Below are positions 59,376-64,000 of a DNA stretch of 64,000 nt, piece after piece. A program made the translations under genes and the position numbers. Under the pieces are notes generated by a model. The model was not told the DNA's origin and searched no databases. It saw only the letters and a program-made list of their open reading frames with translations. Origin of the DNA: Rachycentron canadum (lineage: Eukaryota; Chordata; Actinopteri; Carangiformes; Rachycentridae); NCBI GenBank assembly GCA_038496675.1, contig CM076654.1, positions 6,942,612 through 7,006,611 of the forward strand. The letters are read 5' to 3'. Numbering within the stretch: the stretch's first letter is position 1; every line of letters starts with the position of its first letter.

Positions 59376-61460
59376 CTATTCTCTCTGCCCTGTCCAATGA
59401 AATCTGACCTGCTTTAGAGGAGAACTGAATTATGGGTCCATCAATAAATACCATATTTCCCCCTTTGAAGTTGCATTTTGGATGGAAAGTGGTAAGATGT
59501 CATGTGTTAAAGTTATTACCCAATTCCTTAGCACCAATCTACTGTGCTTGATGTTGCTGACTTTTGAAGACTGTTGTGGCTTTATCTATTCTGACAGCAG
59601 CCAGACTGACCACTTTTTTCACTTTGCCGAATTGTCAGAACTATTTTAAATCTCCCTTTGACTTTACGTGACCCCCGCAGAGGTAGCCTGGCCGTGCGAG
59701 AAGAGGGAGAGGTGGGTGCGTTACAGGAGAGAGACTGACTGAATGTTTCGTGACAATGGTGGATAATTTTACCAGCTGGTGAATAGTCTGCTCTTGAGTC
59801 ATTTGGAGGTGCCTATAAAGCCTGTGTGTAATCTTCCTGCCTCCCACTCTTTAATTGTGCGTCTCACGGAACAAGTTGCTTTTGTTAAAAGAACAGATAG
59901 CCTAAGGTTCTACTGAAAAAAAAAAAAAAAAAAAAAAAAAGACAAGACACAAGGATGAGATTTTATTTTATTTTTTAAATTTATATTCTACTGTGGACAA
60001 GGAGAGATTGAAGGACATAAACTGATGGATATGCAACAAAGGAAATTCAACCACATCCAAGTTTGCTTGAAAATAACTTGTTTGTAGGTTATAAACACCC
60101 AAATACTTCCATCACAGTGAAGGGCAAAGCATGATGAATCCTAAAATGCAGACTCCGGTGTACAGTTTCTCCTCAGTGTTTTGTCTGTAGAAGAGAGCTG
60201 CGTGAAAGTCCAAATCCTGCACACTCTCCCACCTCTATACACCAATGGCCAATGGCTTTGTGAAGTGGGCAGTGGCCTTATCACCATTGTAAAGGCCCCA
60301 TAAGGGCTATAACAAGTGTCAGCGGAGGAGGGTGACCTGGCAGTTACCTGCACATACCCAGTGTCAGTGAAGATCTCAAGTTAAGAAGCTGCCCTCTCTG
60401 ACAGCTCGGAGAGATCAGAGGTTATCCCTGCAGTAACAGCTGCCTGGGATAATGAGTAACAGCCCTCCTGCCATCCTGACTGGGTGAAAAATACCACAAC
60501 CATTAAGACGCCTCACATGAGCAGAGGAGGAAGGGAGGGGAGGATGATTGCTCTCTCATCTCAGGGCAAAATGTGGTGGAATTAATCCAACATCTACAAT
60601 CACGCATAAAGAAGAGATGGCAGTGAGAAAGGCAGAGGCAACGTACATTAAAACTGAAAAAGCTCATACAGAAGCACATGTAGACGATAAAAGTTTTAAA
60701 TGTATTTGTTTTTACAAGAATTTTAGTTTCGTGAAGTCTATTTGTTTGTGTATCTCTAAGGGAGCTCATGCATGTACTATATATATATATAAGGGGCAAC
60801 GCACATCCATCAGAATTGCCTTTTTACTGCAGAGCATCTGTTAACATAGCCATTGTGTCATTTCAGCGACGCGTAGGAGGAGGTGTGAAGATGTTGTCGG
60901 TGATATTCATTACAAGCCGGCACATCAGCCCATCAAAGCTCTCCTTTGTGGAGGGGATCAAGCCAGAGGCAGGTTAAGGCTTTCCACAGAGACACCTGTG
61001 GTTTGCTCTTCCTCTCGGTTTCCTCTGTTCCTCTGCTGCTGTGCTCTTGAGCCTCTCGTCAGGAGGGCTGCACAATCTGAGCTCAAACTGTTGAACTTAA
61101 CCTTTCCTTCGCACAAGCCCAGGGATACTCAAACAAAATTCACCCCATGTACACACTGATATTTCCAAACAGGAAGCTGTTGGTTGAGGTTTCGCTCCAG
61201 TGTACTTAAATGTGATCATTTTTTCCTCAGCAATACCTTGTCAATGCCTCTGTAAAGACATTTACACCTTGTGCAAACCCAACATTTTGACAAATACATT
61301 CAAAGAAATCTCTGAATAATTTGTTTTACTCAATAATGAACTTAACAAACACAAATACACTTTCAGATCTACAGTACTTTGAATTCACAAAAACATATAG
61401 ATGAAAAATAATGTAAATCAAAATATAACAACAATCAAGTAACACTTGCCTCAAAATTTA
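59376..61460. other. intergenic, no gene recognised
   Basis: Contains a 25-nt A tract (59916-59940) and a short TA run (60778-60791). The block 60360-60600 is complex and repeat-free. No coding region is supported. Confidence 0.55.
59916..59940. repeat. poly-A tract, 25 nt
   Basis: Uninterrupted A homopolymer. No AATAAA lies within 40 nt upstream on the + strand, so a retroposon tail is not supported. Confidence 0.9.
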
Positions 61461-61585
61461 GGTCTTTTGGTTTTGGGCTGTTAATGTAATTTAAATGTCT
61501 GGGCTTTTTCAATGTTTTTGACAAACCAATTAATCAATCAATAATTGGCAGATAAATTATGCCCCATGACTCCGACAGCTGCATA
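61461..61585 (+). repeat. dispersed repeat family A, copy A6 (right part)
   Basis: GGTCTTTTGGTTTTGGGC, then TTTTTGACAAACCAATTAATC, then AATAATTGGCAGATAAATTA matches the right half of copy A3 and continues copy A2. Strongly diverged. Confidence 0.55.
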
Positions 61586-64000
61586 ATATTTTACTTCCCG
61601 TATGGAGGCATGGAACTGCTGCATAAAAGTTAAAAATCAGGTCTGTTTCATTAGACACACATGAAAGAAAAGAAGGGGAAATGGAGAAAGAAATCCAGAG
61701 AGATTCTTCGTTCTCTCAGATGTCAGTGAACTGCGGGACTGAGCCTGCAGGGTGTTTCCTGTCCAGGGCAGGTTGTGACCCTGCAGAGCGCAGCAGCTGC
61801 TGCAGAATGATCTGTCTGTTCAGAGGAACTGCTGAGACATCAGGGCGGCTGAAGACCAGAAGAAGCTGCCTCAAGACCTTTGACAGACTCAGATCAATCA
61901 GCCAATGGCACCAACATCCTCGAGGGTTATCTCCACTGAGATCATCCCACCTTGACCAGCAAAGGTCGCAGTGTCAATTTGATTTTTCCTTACTTAAACT
62001 CAATGACTTGTCTGTCAAGCAGACAAGGCTTGGTTGGAAACATCAAATTCCAACATGGCTATATTATTAATGCATTTTTATTCATTTTGGTTTAATGGCC
62101 AGAAGAACATGGACAAAAACCCCTAGTGCTCATCTAGTTTGCATTTTAGTGTGACATTGGGATACAAGATTTTCCCTCTTACATTTTTGTCTTTGTATTT
62201 ATTTATTTATTTGATGGACCTGTTGAACCTAAAAAAAAAAGATATTAATGTTTTTCTCATCTTCACTGCTTCTATAGGACAGAATGTCACATATGGCTGA
62301 ATAAAGATGATTACTGAATTAACATGATTACATTTCAAATCAGAATGGCTGTCATACACGCGTATATATACGTACGTATAAATGGCTATACTTTAGATTT
62401 GCCTAATCTCTACTGGATTCGATGCCTAAATGTCAGAGGCAGGAGGCTGTTGAAAAGGGAGGAGAATTAGCAGGAGTTTTGTTTTGGACTCATTGGGGGA
62501 ACGTGACTCCCTCCCTCCCTCAATTTCTGCCAGCTCAATTACCGGCCCTTTTCACTCCTCGGGGCCTGCGCACCCAGCAGCAGGCTTCAACTTGTGCAGG
62601 GGTCTTGAAAATCTGGTCTAACAGAAAAACGGGGCATCTCTTTAAGACATAAAGTTTCAAACTTTCCATGCTTTCTGTCATTCATTCAGTGTATTCAAGT
62701 AATCTATTACATTATATACCCTGTATATAAACACTATACAGTGGGTGGTGTGTGAGTTTGACCAAAGGATTTCAAGCCAAACAGGTTGTAGCTATAAAAC
62801 GCTGCTCCGTTTTCCAGTAATATTTAATAATAGTGAAAAGTTAAATTTAAGTATTAACTTTCGGTCCCATTGGTCCTCATGAGCAGACGAGAAAAAGAGA
62901 GAGCAGAAAGAAGAAAAAGAGAAAGTATATACATTTCCTTTCAAGATGTCCCTCCCTCTCTCCATCCATCCATCTCTATTTTTCTCCCTGTCCGCCCAGA
63001 CCGTTGCCTTCTGTACTTTGCAGGGAAAGTATCGAATGCCGTAGACAGATTTGTCTTTCCTAAAAGCCTGCTGACACCTGTCTAGTGCTCATTTGAAACT
63101 TTTACTGTTCCATCTCTCCAGGGCACACACGTGTAGAAAGGCAGGGCATCCAGACTCTGCTTTCTATTTAACCCCATGATGAAAACGGGGGAAATTGGCT
63201 TCATTCACACAATCATGGGTTTCATACATTTTTATAAATTACACTGATTTGTCTGAAGGAGGTTTCAGCTTATACTTGCTGTATTTTGCCAGAAATTTGG
63301 GTCATGATGTAGTTTCACATTTTTAAAATGACTCTGATCAGTCCAAAGGGATATGAGGCATTATTACCCATCTTCCTCACATGCCTTAAGGACATATCTT
63401 TTGTAAATGATGAATTTATCTAGTATCAATAATAACAATGATTGGCTCAAGTAAAATTACTGCTAAATCCAGTACAACAGCTCAGCCTTTAATTTGAACT
63501 TTACACAGTTTCTGATGTTGTGACATTGTCAGAAACGTTTAATTTAAACTTAATGTTTATTCCTAAGGTCATACTGGGGCATTGTGCTACATTACACTGA
63601 GAGGTGTTTCTAATTTTTTATCCTCCCTCTTTACATGAGCGGAGCAGCAACGTTAGACACCTCTCTGTATGGTGCATGTCAGTAACTATGACATGACAAA
63701 ACATAACTCGTGGATCACAAGTATACTTCATGTCAGAACAGCTGTATTAGATTGCATTACATTGTACAGGTAAGGGGAGGATATGATATATTATTATTAT
63801 CCTCCATGTATATAAAATAGATATATACATGCATCATGATCACGATCATAAAATACCACCACAGAGACAGGCTAAAACTGGTTTAAACTGGATAAAATAC
63901 AGGAGTGAAGCTTGAAAATCAAACCTATAAATACCACAGCATGACTTGACAAGTGAGACATGAGGGCAGGAGGCAGTTTTGCCAAAGGACAAATCGGAAA
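61586..64000. other. intergenic, no gene recognised
   Basis: The 129-codon ATG frame at 61681-62070 is within chance expectation and has no recognisable domain. A purine-pyrimidine alternating palindromic stretch lies at 62355-62380. The window ends in AT-rich unique sequence. Confidence 0.55.

Noticed and set aside
61681..62070. 129-codon ATG frame
   Set aside because: One or two frames this long are expected by chance in this much sequence, and there is no recognisable domain or splice context.
1..64000. CRISPR arrays, bacterial operons, integrated viruses
   Set aside because: No regularly spaced direct repeats, no prokaryotic gene organisation, and no reverse transcriptase, integrase or capsid-like frames were seen.

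Overview
This window reads as nuclear DNA of a bony fish, probably a spiny-rayed teleost (inference). The evidence is AT-rich sequence with abundant CA/GT, GA and CCAT microsatellites, long A/T homopolymers, and decayed dispersed repeats of kinds I recognise from teleost genomes: a tRNA-headed SINE, an L2-type 3' tail, a small hAT element, MITE-like and foldback elements, and two multi-copy families. There is no bacterial, phage or plasmid content.

I can support only one protein-coding gene: an intact, intronless gas1 (growth arrest-specific 1) on the + strand at 30424-31206. It encodes a 260-residue GPI-anchored co-receptor with two ten-cysteine GDNF-receptor-like domains. It lies in a GC/CpG-rich island (about 29930-31160). 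Upstream is a plausible promoter with a CCAAT box and a GC box, and a leader rich in upstream ORFs. Downstream is a 3' UTR with two Pumilio-type motifs and a polyadenylation signal at 31819.

About 30 kb on the left (1 to about 29.7 kb) and 32 kb on the right (about 31.9-64 kb) hold no recognisable gene. These flanks contain microsatellites, decayed repeats and stretches of complex unique sequence that could be cis-regulatory. Apart from gas1, nearly all open frames are short, many begin at non-ATG codons, and they look like chance frames or frames inside repeats. Two exceptions are flagged: a 206-codon ATG-started frame at 38472-39092, and a minus-strand polyadenylation signal followed by a 31-nt A tract near 56206-56253, which looks like a retroposed 3' end.

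Gas1 is a cell-surface Hedgehog-binding protein whose transcription is restrained by Hedgehog signalling in vertebrates. An isolated intronless developmental gene in a gene desert fits control by distal enhancers. I cannot test conservation here, so all enhancer suggestions are hypotheses. I found no new multi-gene system. The most interesting items are the uORF-dense leader, the acidic tyrosine-bearing stalk of Gas1, the 206-codon frame, and several transposable-element copies whose structure can be read directly (terminal inverted repeats, target-site duplication, foldback arms).
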